DNA of 64,000 bases, taken from Zhengitettix transpicula. Lineage: Eukaryota; Arthropoda; Insecta; Orthoptera; Tetrigidae. The translations under genes were made by a program, and so were the position numbers. Of the stretch, positions 37,901 to 48,081 are shown in pieces (the first letter of the stretch is position 1; every line of letters starts with the position of its first letter). The DNA lies in assembly GCA_037074705.1 (NCBI GenBank), contig CM073590.1:6340001-6404000 (forward strand), written 5' to 3'. The notes beneath the pieces were generated by a model. It did not search any database and was not told the origin of the DNA. It saw only the letters and a list, made by a program, of their open reading frames with translations.

Positions 37901-38939
37901 TTTAATATCACGTGCACAAAACTTGTATTCATTATATGGGAATTTAAACTGTTTATTTGTAGAAAATGAGTGTAGGTAAAGAAGATAACTTAAGGAAAAT
38001 AAAACTATACACACAGCTCTATGTGAACAGCTGCTCATTAACATTTAACTGCTTACAGTAATACATTATAATATTTATGTATTTAACTTGAGGTATATGA
38101 TCTATGTGAACAGTTACTCATTAACAGCTTTACAGTATGATTATGTATTGAGTGATAATGAGATTAATGGTGAGTAAAGGAGGAAGGCAATTATGTGAAT
38201 GGAAGTGGGAAAATAAATTCTAGAGTAACTGTTTCTTCAAATGTTTAGCTTATTCTTGTTCTCAACATTGTGAACCAAAATCTTGATTTACTGTACAGTA
38301 TGGTTTTGTTTTCAACTTTGAGTGATTATTTTCTTAAGTTAAATATTCTACAATTATACCTTTTAGAATTTATTATTTTTACAAATATATAAAAATTAAA
38401 TTCCCAAAATGTTAAATAGTATTTTTATCTTATAAGTTTCTTCAGAAGTCTTAGGGCTTTAGATTATTTTTTTACGTGTATATAAAGAAAATTTAAATTA
38501 ATCATTTATTACCATTATCAAACACAATATTAGCTTCAATTCAGTGTCTTACTTGTTACAACTTGCACAAATCATGACCTATTCTCATAAGTTTCAAATG
38601 TAGAATATTAGACCATCTGTAATGAAGATAAAGTCAAGGATTTGATACTTTGTTTGGCATAATCACTGTATTATATATTGGAATATTTTAGTATTTTTAA
38701 TTAATATAAACTGTACTTGTTATTCTTTTTTTCTTTAAGGACATATAAACACTTATTTTGTGTGTTTACAGGGTGCACAAACAATTTTGCATTGTGCAAC
38801 ATCAGAGGAATTGGAAGGTGAATCAGGAAAATTTTATAGAGATTGTGCAATTTATGAATCGCCCAAAAAGTTAGACCCTGATACTGCTAAAAAGTTGTGG
38901 GAAGTAAGTGAGCAATTAGTTGGATTAAATTCTGGTTGA
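29724..38939 (+). CDS. Short-chain dehydrogenase, retinol dehydrogenase 11-14-like, 4 exons
   Basis: Exons 29724-29996, 32712-32947, 37413-37710 and 38772-38939 (975 nt) join in frame to 324 residues. A hydrophobic N-terminal segment (residues 3-18) likely anchors it in the ER membrane. Rossmann cofactor motif TGANSGLG at 44-51, a basic start to the next strand (ACRD) that suggests NADP(H), NNAG at 123-126, catalytic Ser in IVIVSS at 175-176, and YSNSK with Tyr205 and Lys209. The C-terminal part [10 protein letters not shown] is also typical. The RDH11-14 group reduces or oxidises retinoids and other lipid aldehydes; the true substrate in insects is unknown. The length matches the family (about 320). 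An AATAAA at 39230-39235 may be its polyadenylation signal. It shares a promoter region with Kap3. Confidence 0.93.
30170..31220 (-). mobile_element. decayed Tc1/mariner-superfamily DDE transposon
   Basis: The minus strand reads, with many stops, [20 protein letters not shown] (FTDEA...RNG with the first catalytic Asp), further RFSDII, then [19 protein letters not shown], which resembles the GPVAWP.RSPDL.PLDF block carrying the last acidic residue in an insect DDE family. The order and spacing are right, but decay is heavy and no terminal repeats were found. In dehydrogenase intron 1. Confidence 0.6.
31221..32711 (+). other. rest of dehydrogenase intron 1
   Basis: AT-rich; no recognisable gene, RNA or transposon. 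The frames here lack codon bias and conserved motifs. Confidence 0.6.
32712..32947 (+). CDS. dehydrogenase exon 2
   Basis: Residues 92-169: [32 protein letters not shown]. Acceptor TTTTCAG, donor GTTAGT. Confidence 0.94.
33600..34420 (-). mobile_element. mariner-type transposon, decayed
   Basis: On the minus strand, in broken frames: [20 protein letters not shown] (first catalytic Asp), [39 protein letters not shown] (second Asp retained) and [18 protein letters not shown] (third Asp). These are mariner transposase landmarks in order. Several stops and frameshifts make it non-functional, yet all three catalytic Asp codons are still visible. In dehydrogenase intron 2. Confidence 0.85.
34690..34982 (+). 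repeat. tRNA-derived SINE, copy 1, with (TA)n tail
   Basis: A perfect T-arm like hairpin GCAGG-TTCAAGT-CCTGC lies at 34742-34758, then AGGTCAAATATTTTCAGTC and, later, CATATGAATTCACATAAAGC, shared with a minus-strand copy at 36640-36833. It ends in a 68-base TA run (34915-34982). The 5' part of the tRNA head is unclear. Confidence 0.65.
34915..34982. repeat. (TA)34 microsatellite
   Basis: Uninterrupted AT dinucleotide run, the tail of the SINE and the left flank of an LTR-like element. Confidence 0.97.
34983..36594 (-). mobile_element. LTR-like element G between TA tracts
   Basis: It starts TGTGGTAACC right after the TA run and ends GCTACA right before ATATATG, so it has TG...CA ends in TA-rich flanks. 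It shares with the 40.7-46.3 kb LTRs the box TTTCTCTCAGGGC at about 35194-35206. At about 1.6 kb it is longer than those LTRs. A 135-codon frame at 36146-36553 (plus) lies inside; I do not recognise it. The boundaries are inferred. Confidence 0.4.
36146..36553 (+). other. 135-codon open frame of unknown nature
   Basis: Residues begin [20 protein letters not shown]. It is higher in GC than its surroundings and serine/proline/histidine rich, with no recognisable domain. It lies in the LTR-like element, in dehydrogenase intron 2. It could be a remnant of an element gene or chance. Confidence 0.25.
36640..36833 (-). repeat. tRNA-derived SINE, copy 2
   Basis: The minus strand has the T-arm GCAGG-TTCATGT-CCTGC (36833-36817), then GTCAAATATTTTCAGTC, CATATGCATTCACATAAAG, and a TATA/ATAC-rich tail at about 36593-36620. 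It is homologous to copy 1 and faces it. Confidence 0.65.
36840..36912. repeat. CA/TG/TA microsatellite tract
   Basis: Compound simple repeat (CACACA, then TATGTATATATG, then TATATA). Confidence 0.9.
36917..36982 (+). repeat. dispersed repeat, copy 2 (TTGGTATGGAAAGGA...GTCGCCA)
   Basis: Matches 23799-23862, again beside a TA tract. Confidence 0.6.
37413..37710 (+). CDS. dehydrogenase exon 3
   Basis: Residues 170-269: [41 protein letters not shown]. Acceptor TTTACAG, donor GTTTGT. Confidence 0.94.
38772..38939 (+). CDS. dehydrogenase exon 4
   Basis: Residues 270-324: [25 protein letters not shown], ending LVGLNSG and TGA. Confidence 0.93.
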   Translation, partial: GAQTILHCATSEELEGESGKFYRDCAIYESPKKLDPDTAKKLWEVSEQLVGLNSG

Positions 38940-40243
38940 TTGCATTGAACCAATTTGTCGTACCACTGTCAGCCTTGTGAGAGTGTTTACCTAATGTTTA
39001 GTGGATTTTGTATTAATTTAATGTGAACATATTATATTACAAATATTAAATAAGGAGCCAGTAGTTCCATTAGTATTACATCAGATATAGTAAAATATAT
39101 AATTTGTAATGTATGCTATATTTTAATTTCAAGCACAAACAACTGTTGCTCTTAATTAAGGTATCATTTTACAAGTGATGAACTGATTATAAGGAAAGAA
39201 ATTTCAACATATATATGTACATCAAGGAAAATAAAGTAATGAAATACTTATTTAAAACTTATTGTATCAATTTTTAATTTAAACAGTTATCATAAAGTTA
39301 ATCTTTTTTTTGTGCATGATCTTTTACAGTATTCCTGTATACCTTTTAAAAAAAACAGTTTGAAAAATATCATAGTATTCATCTTTAAAGTATAGAAATA
39401 CACTTTCATCATAATGTTTAACTTTTCAAAATCATTAGGATTCTTAATATTTAATGAATGGATTTATATATGATACAGAATTATAATTCATACAAGATTT
39501 AATGGATTTAATAAATAATATCATCAGATATATATTACATGAATATTAGCTCAACTATTTTGAAAATTTAATATGTCATGGCACTTTCCCAGGCCTCAAA
39601 ATGGTGGCAGAATGAAATTAGTTTTTCTAGTAAGCTTACAATTCAATACAACAAAACATGGAAATCAAAATAATATTTCAAATTTAATTTAATAAATATT
39701 GAAATTATAAAATATCTCCAATTTAATATAATACAATATGAGAGTTAACAAGTATCTCCCATACAATATGAAAGTTGACAGTACCAAAATATGCAATAAT
39801 TTCCAATATATTTATTATTAATTCTTATAGTAATTTCACATACCATTCACAATATCAATACCCAAATTTGAGACATTCCTTGGATCATGTCATATGACTG
39901 ACACTTTCACCTTCTGTACATCCAACCAAATATTTTATATTACTTCCTTTATAACACCATAATGTCCATGATGTATATGACAAATATAAAGTTCAGTAGC
40001 AAGTCTCCATCCTTCTGCCAAATCAAAGAGACGTCTCCACCCTTTCCAAAGAGTAATGGCTCGTATGAAAGGAAGTCAAACTAATTTAACATATAAAATT
40101 AATGTAAATCTATATCCACTACATATTTCTCTTCTTCAGTTTTAGTTACCTATACGTTCATGCACTATACTTGTGTCATTTCAGCCAGCACAACTAACCC
40201 AAATTTTTCAATTACACATTTCTGTCTACCTCGCTTATGGTAT
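38940..40243. other. dehydrogenase 3' UTR and intergenic DNA
   Basis: AT-rich. An AATAAA at 39230-39235, 291 bases after the stop, is the likeliest polyadenylation signal. Nothing else is recognised. Confidence 0.5.
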
Positions 40244-40714
40244 ATATATATATAAATTTTGACTGAGAGCAGTCCATTTGCGCGCTTGGAGTGTTATTTG
40301 TGTGTTCAGCCTTCGAGCAGTTCACTTGTGCCCTCAGTGTTTTTTTGTGACTAGCTTCCAGGAGCTCGCTTGCGTCCTCTCATTGACCGAATCCACAGCT
40401 TCCTTCTCATTAGTGCTTTTACTTCATAGAACCTGTTCTCGACCTTTCTTTGACCTTCAGATCAAGTGCAGCCTCATTTTATTGAGTATCCGTCATTGAT
40501 TTCAGTGTTTGGAATCTGATGATTTCGTTACCGGCAACCGTTCATTCTGAAGCGGCTGAATTGAGTAAACTGTGTTCACTAAGGGGTGAACAGACCCGGT
40601 GTTTTCATAGCTTGCAGTGATCTTACAATCCTTATTTGCGCCTCCACGAGTAGTGACATCTGGACCACGTGAGTGTGGAATTTGGGCGTCACAAACAGAT
40701 ATATATATATATAT
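40244..40714. other. GC-richer insert between two TA tracts, unclassified
   Basis: About 440 bases flanked by TATATATA on both sides (near 40250 and 40699-40714). No motif is recognised. The flanks and composition suggest another retroelement piece, but I cannot support a class. Confidence 0.35.
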
Positions 40715-40830
40715 TGTAATAATCAACAAGTTAGTCGTTTAATTATTTTGCCCCACGTTGTGGTGCCATTTATGTAATGATCAACAAGTAGGGCTTTTAA
40801 TTAATTTTGCCACGTTGTGGTAGCCATTTA
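40715..40830 (-). repeat. tandem 58-bp units at the LTR A end
   Basis: Each unit runs TGTAAT(A/G)ATCAACAAG...GCC(CC)ACGTTGTGGT(A)GCCATTTA. Period 58. Each ends with the primer-site-like block. Confidence 0.8.
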
Positions 40831-41740
40831 ATGAAATAATCAAAATGAAGAGGTTAATTAAAATAAAAGATTATGAAAAATTAACAAACAAAATAATTTA
40901 TTATCAATTTGTGACTTCCAAAAATTAAAAACAATTACAATAAAATTTAAGATCTCTTCTCTCAGGGCCTTCGCTGGGATGATAATTAACAGAGAAATGA
41001 TTTAATCATATGATTAACAATTCAGTTTAAAATTTACCTAAAACAATATGTCGATAAATGAAAGAAAGCTAAATGTAAATAAATTAACTTGAACGAAATC
41101 TGACTTTTCCCTTTTAGTTATCGTTTACAGATGTTATTAAAGTTTTGGTTACTTTTGTTTAATGTCCGACTGGTACCAGATTTCTTTTGTATCTCCAACA
41201 CTACACTATAAATGCAAATTTTTACACAGATTCTAATTTCCTCACAGATTTTACACTCATGCTGTCGAAATGCACACATCAGCTCCCAGGAACCTCGGAT
41301 GATCCTCTAATTGGTCAGCTATCGGATGTCGGTTTCCCTCGATGCAAAATTGTTTGATTTTTATAATGAAGCAACCTTGGCTTCACCGTTGGCTAGTCGT
41401 TGAAAAATCTCTCTGTCCAACTATCTGCTTCCTTACTGGAACTCACAATTTGCTGATTTTAGACTTTTACTGTTTCATTTATCTATTTGGACCGAACTGC
41501 TATGTATCTCAGAGAAAATTTGTTTTACTGTGTCTCCTCTCGTGGCTGACCATAGACGTAGACTGTCGACTGAAGACTGCCTTTACTTTTGTGCGCGCAA
41601 TCGCCATTTTTCGGCTTTTCATCAAAGCAACAGAGATCGCCGCTCATTGTCGCTTTACTCGCTCATACCGCTAACATTCATCTATCAAAACAATTCAAAT
41701 TGTGACCAAACAATTAATGGCCTAATTAACTATTGCTACA
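40715..41740 (-). mobile_element. solo LTR A (1026 bp), with tandem primer-site-bearing units
   Basis: Ends TGTAATAATC...GCTACA, flanked by ATATAT on both sides. Orientation is minus, judged from the primer-site-like sequence. The plus-strand left end has two 58-bp units (40715-40772 and 40773-40830) and a third partial one; unit 1 contains the reverse complement of TGGCACCACAACGTGGGGC, close to a tRNA-Lys primer-binding site. It shares CTCTCAGGGCCTTCGCTGGG and CGAAATCTGACTTTTCCCTT with its neighbours. No internal gag/pol is adjacent. Confidence 0.65.
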
Positions 41741-41748
41741 ATATATAT

Positions 41749-42663
41749 TGTAATGATTAAAAGTAAAAGATTTATTAACTGATATTAATTAACTAAATTT
41801 ATTAAGATAAAAAAACTTTTAATTTGCCAAAGATTATTTCAACAGGTGTTCATTTACTTTTACAAATGATTTGCCCTGGGTTGGGCAAGCCGAGTTCAAT
41901 AATTTCATAATTTTCAAAACAAATATTTTTATTTTATAATTTGTGGCGTTCAAGGTAAAATACAATCTTTTATATTTCACGAACAATAAAATTTAATAAC
42001 TCTTCTTCTCAGGGTCTTTACCGGGTTTTATAAGTAAGAACAATCAAAATTATAACTTAGATAATTAACAATTCAACCAAATTGAAACGAACGGAATACA
42101 AAGTCTAATAAAAATGAAAAGAACCGAAATCTGATTATACCCTTAATTACCGTTTACAGAATTTAATTATTTTGGTTTGTATTTACAACTATCCTGCTGG
42201 TACCAGACTTATTTTTGGAGCTTGGGGACACAATTCACTAAAAAGGGCATTAATCACTGATTCTACACTTGATCAAAGCTCACTGTTGTAGTTCTTGTAC
42301 TATGCCTTTCTGCGGAAAATGTTATTTCGGAACGGCAATGTATCTTAACGTGGCGCTAAACTTTTGTTTCAGCTTTGCAGTTTTTTTATAATTGTCTCTC
42401 CGTACAGACCTTTTCACTTAGATTTTTAAAACATATAAGTCTTTCAGTTGAATTCTATGCTTGGACCACTATGTTCGTACTCTTAAATTCTGCTCACTCT
42501 CTCGACCATAAGATTCGCCAGACTGCAACCAACTGACCTTCCGTACAATGCGCGTAGTTCACAACACAGCTAGTCTATGTTTTCCATTGTCGTCTTTGAA
42601 ATCGGGACCGATAACAAATCATCATAATTAAAATCATTAATGGCCTCCCTAATTAGTATTACA
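41749..42663 (-). mobile_element. solo LTR B (915 bp)
   Basis: Ends TGTAATGATT...AGTATTACA, flanked by ATATATAT. It shares TTCTCAGGGTCTTTACCGGG, CGAAATCTGATTATACCCTT and CTGGTACCAGA with LTR A, and GGCC(A/T)CC..AATTAG at the end with LTR C. The primer-site-like block is worn (TTTGCCCTGGGTTGGGCAAG). Confidence 0.6.
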
Positions 42664-42681
42664 ATATATATATATATATAT

Positions 42682-43771
42682 TGTAACGATTAATGGTAAT
42701 TAAATTAATCGATGTAATAAACAAAAGATTAATTAACAAAATTTAATTATTTATTATACAATTAATTTGTCTTACGTTGAGCCGACAATTTGTAACGATT
42801 ACAAATAATAAATTTAATTAATGTATTGCCCCACGTTGGTGAAGCCAATTTGTAATGATTAATAGGATATTAATTTATTTATTTAAACAAAAAATTATTT
42901 CAATGGATTTAATTCAATAGTTGGTTTATGAATCAATTATATTATTTTTTATTTAAAGTGAAGGACTGCAAAATAATAACGAAATTCTTTAGAAACTTTA
43001 CAAGACAATTTACTTTTATTCAGTTGAAATTTACATTTTTATATGAGATTAAAATTTTTTCAATTTTTTAGATTTTACAACTCTTTTCTCAGGGTAATTT
43101 ATCTGGGCCTTCTAAGTAAAGAAACAACCTTTATATTTACGTTACACAATCAAATTCCTTTACAACCCAAAAAGTTAAACAATAAAATAAAACGTGAAAT
43201 CGAAATCTGACGACTTTATCTTTAATTATCGTTTACAAAACTTGATCAAATTTGTTTGTACATACAAAACATCAGCTGGCACGAGGCTTAACCTTTCATG
43301 GGCTCGGACTCACAGCTCACACTAAAAAGGCCATAAAATCACTGAATTTACACGGATTAAAAAAATACTGTCGTAACTCTGGATCTCCTCTGGAAACTGA
43401 AAGCTGCAAACTACTTCTAGATTATTGGTTGGACTAATTGTTCCGAATTATTTCTCTCTCGAATTGGTGGCGGCCACAGTACTTATAATATTTTATTTTA
43501 GCGTGATTTATCTGACTACGGCTTGTAACTTTATCGTTGCAATTTACTGTCCAAAACTTCTTACTCAAATTTAACTTTTAATCTTTCCGGATGAATTTGT
43601 GCCTGCCACCCTGCTCGCTGTCTGACTTCCAACACCCGACTGTTGTTTCAGAAAGCGCTCGCGGCCAAACAAAGCTCGCCTATACATTGTCGCCTTTGAA
43701 ATTGGCACCGCTAACAATCCACCACAAATATCCAATTATCAAAATCATTAATGGCCTCTAATTAGTATTAA
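42682..43771 (-). mobile_element. solo LTR C (about 1090 bp)
   Basis: Starts TGTAACGATTAA; the right end AGTATTA has lost the final CA. Repeated end units 42682-42790 and 42791-42850 each begin TGTAACGATTA and close with a block like GCCCCACGTTGGTGAAGCCAA. It has the TTTTCTCAGGGT and CGAAATCTGACGAC boxes of the family. Confidence 0.6.
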
Positions 43772-43791
43772 ATATATATATATATATATAT

Positions 43792-44117
43792 TGTAACATG
43801 ATTGGGTAACATTGTTGGTTGTTAGTCATTGTCGACGTTTATAGGCCGCGCGACAGCATTGTTGTGCTTAAGCGCGGGCTGAGACGGGGCTTTGCAAGAC
43901 TCCAGTTCCAATCTGGACTCGACGAAGGACGGAGGTCCGATGGCTGAATATAAAAACTTGAACAAAGCAAGCCCTGCAGACAATTTATTGCTCATGCTCG
44001 ACAAATAAAGTAATCAATTATGAAAAAGTTGTTTTGGTGATTTTCTCCTAAAAATTACCTGGCGCCAAAACATTAATATTACACGAAAAACGAAAGGATT
44101 GTAGCGGCTTTGCTACA
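43792..44117 (+). mobile_element. short LTR D (326 bp), plus orientation
   Basis: TGTAACATGA...GCTACA between TA tracts. It has a TATAAAA at 43949-43955 and AATAAA at 44004-44009, well placed for a promoter and polyadenylation signal. TGGCGCC at 44060-44066, the usual start of a primer-binding site, lies inside, 52 bases from the end. Confidence 0.6.
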
Positions 44118-44123
44118 ATATAT

Positions 44124-45259
44124 TGTAATACCTCTAATAAAACTACCATCTTAAACAAACAATTATTATTTATTAAGACACAATTTACAATTACACAAAT
44201 CTAATGAAATTTTATGAAATCAAAACAATTTTATTTATCTTGAATACATTTGATAAATTAGACTCGGTACCCCAGGGTCTTTACTGGGTTGATGAGGAAA
44301 CGGAACTCAAAATTTACATTTAAACAAATACGGTTAAAATTAAATGAAATACGAAATGAAATGATTGAAACGAAATGAAACGATTGAAACGAATGTAACG
44401 AAATCTGACTTTTACCCTTATTTAACAATTTACAATTATGAATACAGAAAAATAAACTTACAAGCTCTCTGGTCCATGCAATTTGGATCTCTCGCATACC
44501 GGCACTCACTCACTTCATACAGGCTTAAAAGGCACCAGGTTGCGCTCACACTCTGCTTTCACCGCCACCTCTTCTTGATGACGTTACCCTCACGACGAAT
44601 ACAGGCAACTCTGCTGGCAGACAGATTTACACGACGAACTCCTACCGACTTTTGATGACTGATGTCCAACTGATTACTCTCGGCCACCTAACATGGCCTA
44701 CCATCCGATGATCTCTCCTGAATCCAAACTCCCAACTGTTCATAGCATTGTTTCGTCCACTTCCTTGGCCCTGCGTCCGCCCTGTGGACCTGCACCAACG
44801 CGGTCTCCTGCTCCTGACTAACTCCTCATAATGCTCCTCCCTGACTAACTGCTGAGCTTTTTATCTGCTGTCTTATTTATACCCCGGCTCCCGAATATTC
44901 CCTTGTTTTCACAGTTGTTTTGAATTTACATGTTCGCCAAAAAACACCATCTGTTGGCTTTCTCCCGCTCCGAGAGCCACTCAATCAATTAAAATAAACA
45001 TCTCCTTTTAATATAATTGCGTCGTCCATCTGTTATTATGCATTTCAGGGTTCCGTCGTCAAGATGTCGGTCACAACCATTTAGCCCTAAGAGCCGCAAA
45101 AATGCCCAATTATAGTCCTCCCCTTCTCTAAGAGCCACTTATCCATCATTTTATCATTATCTTTTATATGTACAAACCACTCAAGGATCCCCAGTCTGAG
45201 TTGGTAAACAAATCTGATAAAAATAAGAACAGAAATCCTGTCCTTCTTTACTGGTTATT

Positions 45260-45262
<3 letters not shown>
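44124..45262 (-). mobile_element. solo LTR E (1139 bp)
   Basis: TGTAATACCT...GGTTATTACA between TA tracts. It shares CCCAGGGTCTTTACTGGGTT and CGAAATCTGACTTTTACCCTT with LTRs A-C. It lacks the tandem end units. The interior is GC-richer. Confidence 0.6.
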
Positions 45263-45322
<60 letters not shown>

Positions 45323-45324
45323 AT
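45263..45324. repeat. (TA)n(TG)n microsatellite
   Basis: TA run grading into TG; it separates LTRs E and F. Confidence 0.95.
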
Positions 45325-46308
45325 TGTAATAATCACAATTAAATGCTTGTTTCTAAATTAAAACGAGCCCCCACGTTGAGGTGCCAAAATGTAATAATCA
45401 CAATTGAATGATTAATTGTTCAATTTAAATAAGCCACATTGGAGGACATTTGTAATAATACAATTTAATTAGATTTTAAATAAAGACAATTAATGATCGG
45501 ATTTTAAATGAAAAATCAGAATTTAAAATATAAAACAAAGGTAATTTGTTAAAACAAATTCTTATCACCATTGAAAATTTTGTTACAAGTGCCGCGGCTT
45601 AATTTCAGGGCCGACTATCAAGCCTCCAATAAAGAATGTTACGACAAAACAATTATAAACTTACAAAGTGAAAAATTCTTAACTTTAACAATTAGTGAAA
45701 TATGAAATCTGACGATAAATATTATTTACATTAGGTTTAAAGTTAATAAATGCTTTTTTTTAGTTTACATTACTATTTTTCTGTTCGAAGGGAGCTCGAC
45801 CTCACTCGACTATTGTTAAACACTTCACAGACAGGCCATGTTTCACTGAATTTAATGTGGTTGTAATTTTCAGACACAACACTTCCTGAACTTTACAGTT
45901 CATAAGGATGTTTTAAATTTCGCATAAATATGCCAATGAACAAATACTTCAGATTGTCGCCTCGTAATCCATAAACCCGGGACTTTACTGTATTACGTCT
46001 CTGCTGCCCCTATCCACTTGCTTGAATGTATCACAGGAATTTTGAATCGGGTTCGTTTTCCTGGTCCAGCAATTCTCAATTACAAGTTCTGACAAAAACA
46101 CTCCGCAGCTTTCCAGAAAATACTCTCTGCTCTCTCTCCGCCGATTCCCAACACACACTCTTGCTGCTCTCTGACTATCCTGTACGTCTCCCAAAAATAC
46201 GCTAAAGTTCCGCGCGTCCAGCCATGCTTCCGCGACAATGCCCATAGCAAGTAAGAATTATAGGCTTATTTTATTCATTAAATAATTACATGATTTTTAA
46301 TTACCACA
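45325..46308 (-). mobile_element. solo LTR F (984 bp), with tandem primer-site-bearing units
   Basis: TGTAATAATC...TTACCACA between TA tracts. The end units 45325-45389 (65 bp) and 45390-45450 (61 bp) both begin TGTAATAATCACAATT; the first holds the reverse complement of TGGCACCTCAACGTGGGGGC, the second a worn version. A third unit starts at 45451. It has the family boxes TTTCAGGGCC and GAAATCTGAC. Confidence 0.65.
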
Positions 46309-46329
46309 ATATATATATATATATATATA

Positions 46330-46990
46330 ATAGAGATTACAAATATGTCACAAATTAATAAATTGTTTCTTTAATTATTGGCGACGTAACTTTGAGGTCA
46401 GGCCATTGTAAAGAACAGTTTGTTTGGCGAGAATGCAAAGACGATAATGGTTGCTACTGTGTATTGTCGAGAAAGCATATAAGACGCTCAGAACTTAAGC
46501 GGTCATCAATTACTCATATATTCAGAGAGCAGAGTGTGTTTGGGAGCCTGTGGAGAACTCTGATATTCAACGAAGCAGAAAGGCGCCGAAAATGTTGCAA
46601 AGTGTTGGAAAGTGAGAAGAGAATAAAATCAGTGGTATGGCCTGTCAGTGAAATAGTGTTTTATGTAAAAATGAAATAAATCAAGTGTGCACAAACCAGA
46701 GCAGCTCAAAATAAATGGCATATTAAAAAACAAAAAACTTTCACATGTAGACCTTTAAGTAAATATCGTTTACCGCCAGATTTATATAAGTTTTTAGATT
46801 TCTAATAGTTTTGTTATTGATATATAATTATGTTATTGTAAGTTAAATTATTTTTTTCTGTCTTTATTAAAGAACCTATATCAGAAATTAAAATTCTCAT
46901 TAAACTGAGGCATTAACTTAAATTCATCTAAAGTAACATTTGACAAATAAATACATTTTGTTATCTTTGAGAAAGTATTGGCTTAATTTC
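46330..46990. other. unclassified, possibly LTR-derived
   Basis: A CATATAAG at about 46475 and AATAAA near 46675 on the plus strand resemble LTR promoter and polyadenylation signals, and GGCGACGTAAC follows a TA tract at 46380. No clean ends. Confidence 0.25.
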
Positions 46991-46999
46991 GACTTTCTT

Positions 47000-48078
47000 C
47001 CTTTATTCATTTAATTAATTTTGAATAGTACAATATATAAAACATTCACAACAAAAGCTTTGACATCCGAACCATACTTTTGCAGGACTCTTATCTTTCA
47101 ATGAGTTCGTACCTGTTTGATTACTTGTAAAAGCGACATAATTTACAGCTTCAGCCCATAATTTTTCTGACAGTTCTTTTTCTGCTTCAGTAATTATAGA
47201 CATTTCTCTTTCAATTGTTCCATTTTATGAAGTAATGTAGGCATTTGATTTGCTGTAAAACATTCCAAGCAGTGCTCAGACATTGTGGTTTATCATCTCC
47301 TTTCCGTTACCCGACCGAAGACTTATACTTTAATTTTATCTGGTGCTTCATATTTGCTCTTCAAAAAACACTCAATTCATCCTTTAATAGCAAACAATTT
47401 GTCGCTCCTTCCAAAGAGCGTTTGGTCATCGCACAAAGATTCGCATGTATCAGATCAAGTGGACGATCGGCTACTTTCACTTTTCTGGAGTGAGCTTCAC
47501 AATGATGATTTACATACACACAGCCAGGACAGACGAATTAATTCCAGTCATCAATGTAGTTAACAACATTTTTCTTTAAAATATTGCGAACATATTGAAT
47601 ATTTTTGTGTGCCAATTTTTTGTGCCAACGTTTGATTGAGGTTGCTGTCCAAGTTTTCACGACGAAAATAAATTGTATAAAGATCTCCTTCTCTTAGCAG
47701 TAGCTATCGTCTCTTCTTCATTCGTAATTTTGAATCCTTACCCATTCGAAACGGCTCTCTGTACATAGCACTTATCCAATACTTGCGTGACTGAAAATAA
47801 ATTGAAGTTTAGTTCCGGAACATATAGGGCGTTTTCAAGCGTTATCTTATTCCACTCTCTCCATTGAATGCTTCCATTTCAATATGTCCTTTCGCAACCC
47901 CATTTATTGCAGCAAAATTTCCAACCATAACTTTAATTGGCTCTTCAAATTTTCCTAAGTTGATTTGCCATTCCTTTAGAAATGTCATATACTGTGAGGC
48001 GCCGCTGTCTAGATATCAGACTATGCCATTTTTCAGTTTTAAATTTGTCATCGATTGCTGTAGTTGACAGTCCGACTG
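47000..48078 (-). mobile_element. decayed Copia-type pol (protease, zinc finger, integrase)
   Basis: Minus strand, in broken frames: YLDSGASQYMTF near 48020 (aspartic protease DSGA), a CPGC...HH-type zinc-binding piece with a pre-integrase look near 47510, RPLDLIHANLC-like sequence, then ELSEKLWAEAVNYVAF and NSLKDKSPAKVWFG at 47175-47065 (Copia integrase core end). Domain order PR-INT is Copia-like. Many stops. The right side is interrupted by the mariner at 48082. Confidence 0.75.
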
Positions 48079-48081
48079 TAA

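Noticed and set aside
44365..44655. 96-codon plus frame in LTR E
   Set aside because: No motif; LTRs A, B, C and F show no conserved frame at the matching place.
40715..46308. CRISPR-like regular repeats or a satellite array
   Set aside because: The spacing is about 1 kb, the units have TG...CA ends and LTR-type signals, and the sequence is eukaryotic.
46392..46679. 95-codon plus frame
   Set aside because: No recognisable domain, and TATA-like and AATAAA signals overlap it, so it is more likely untranslated retroelement sequence.
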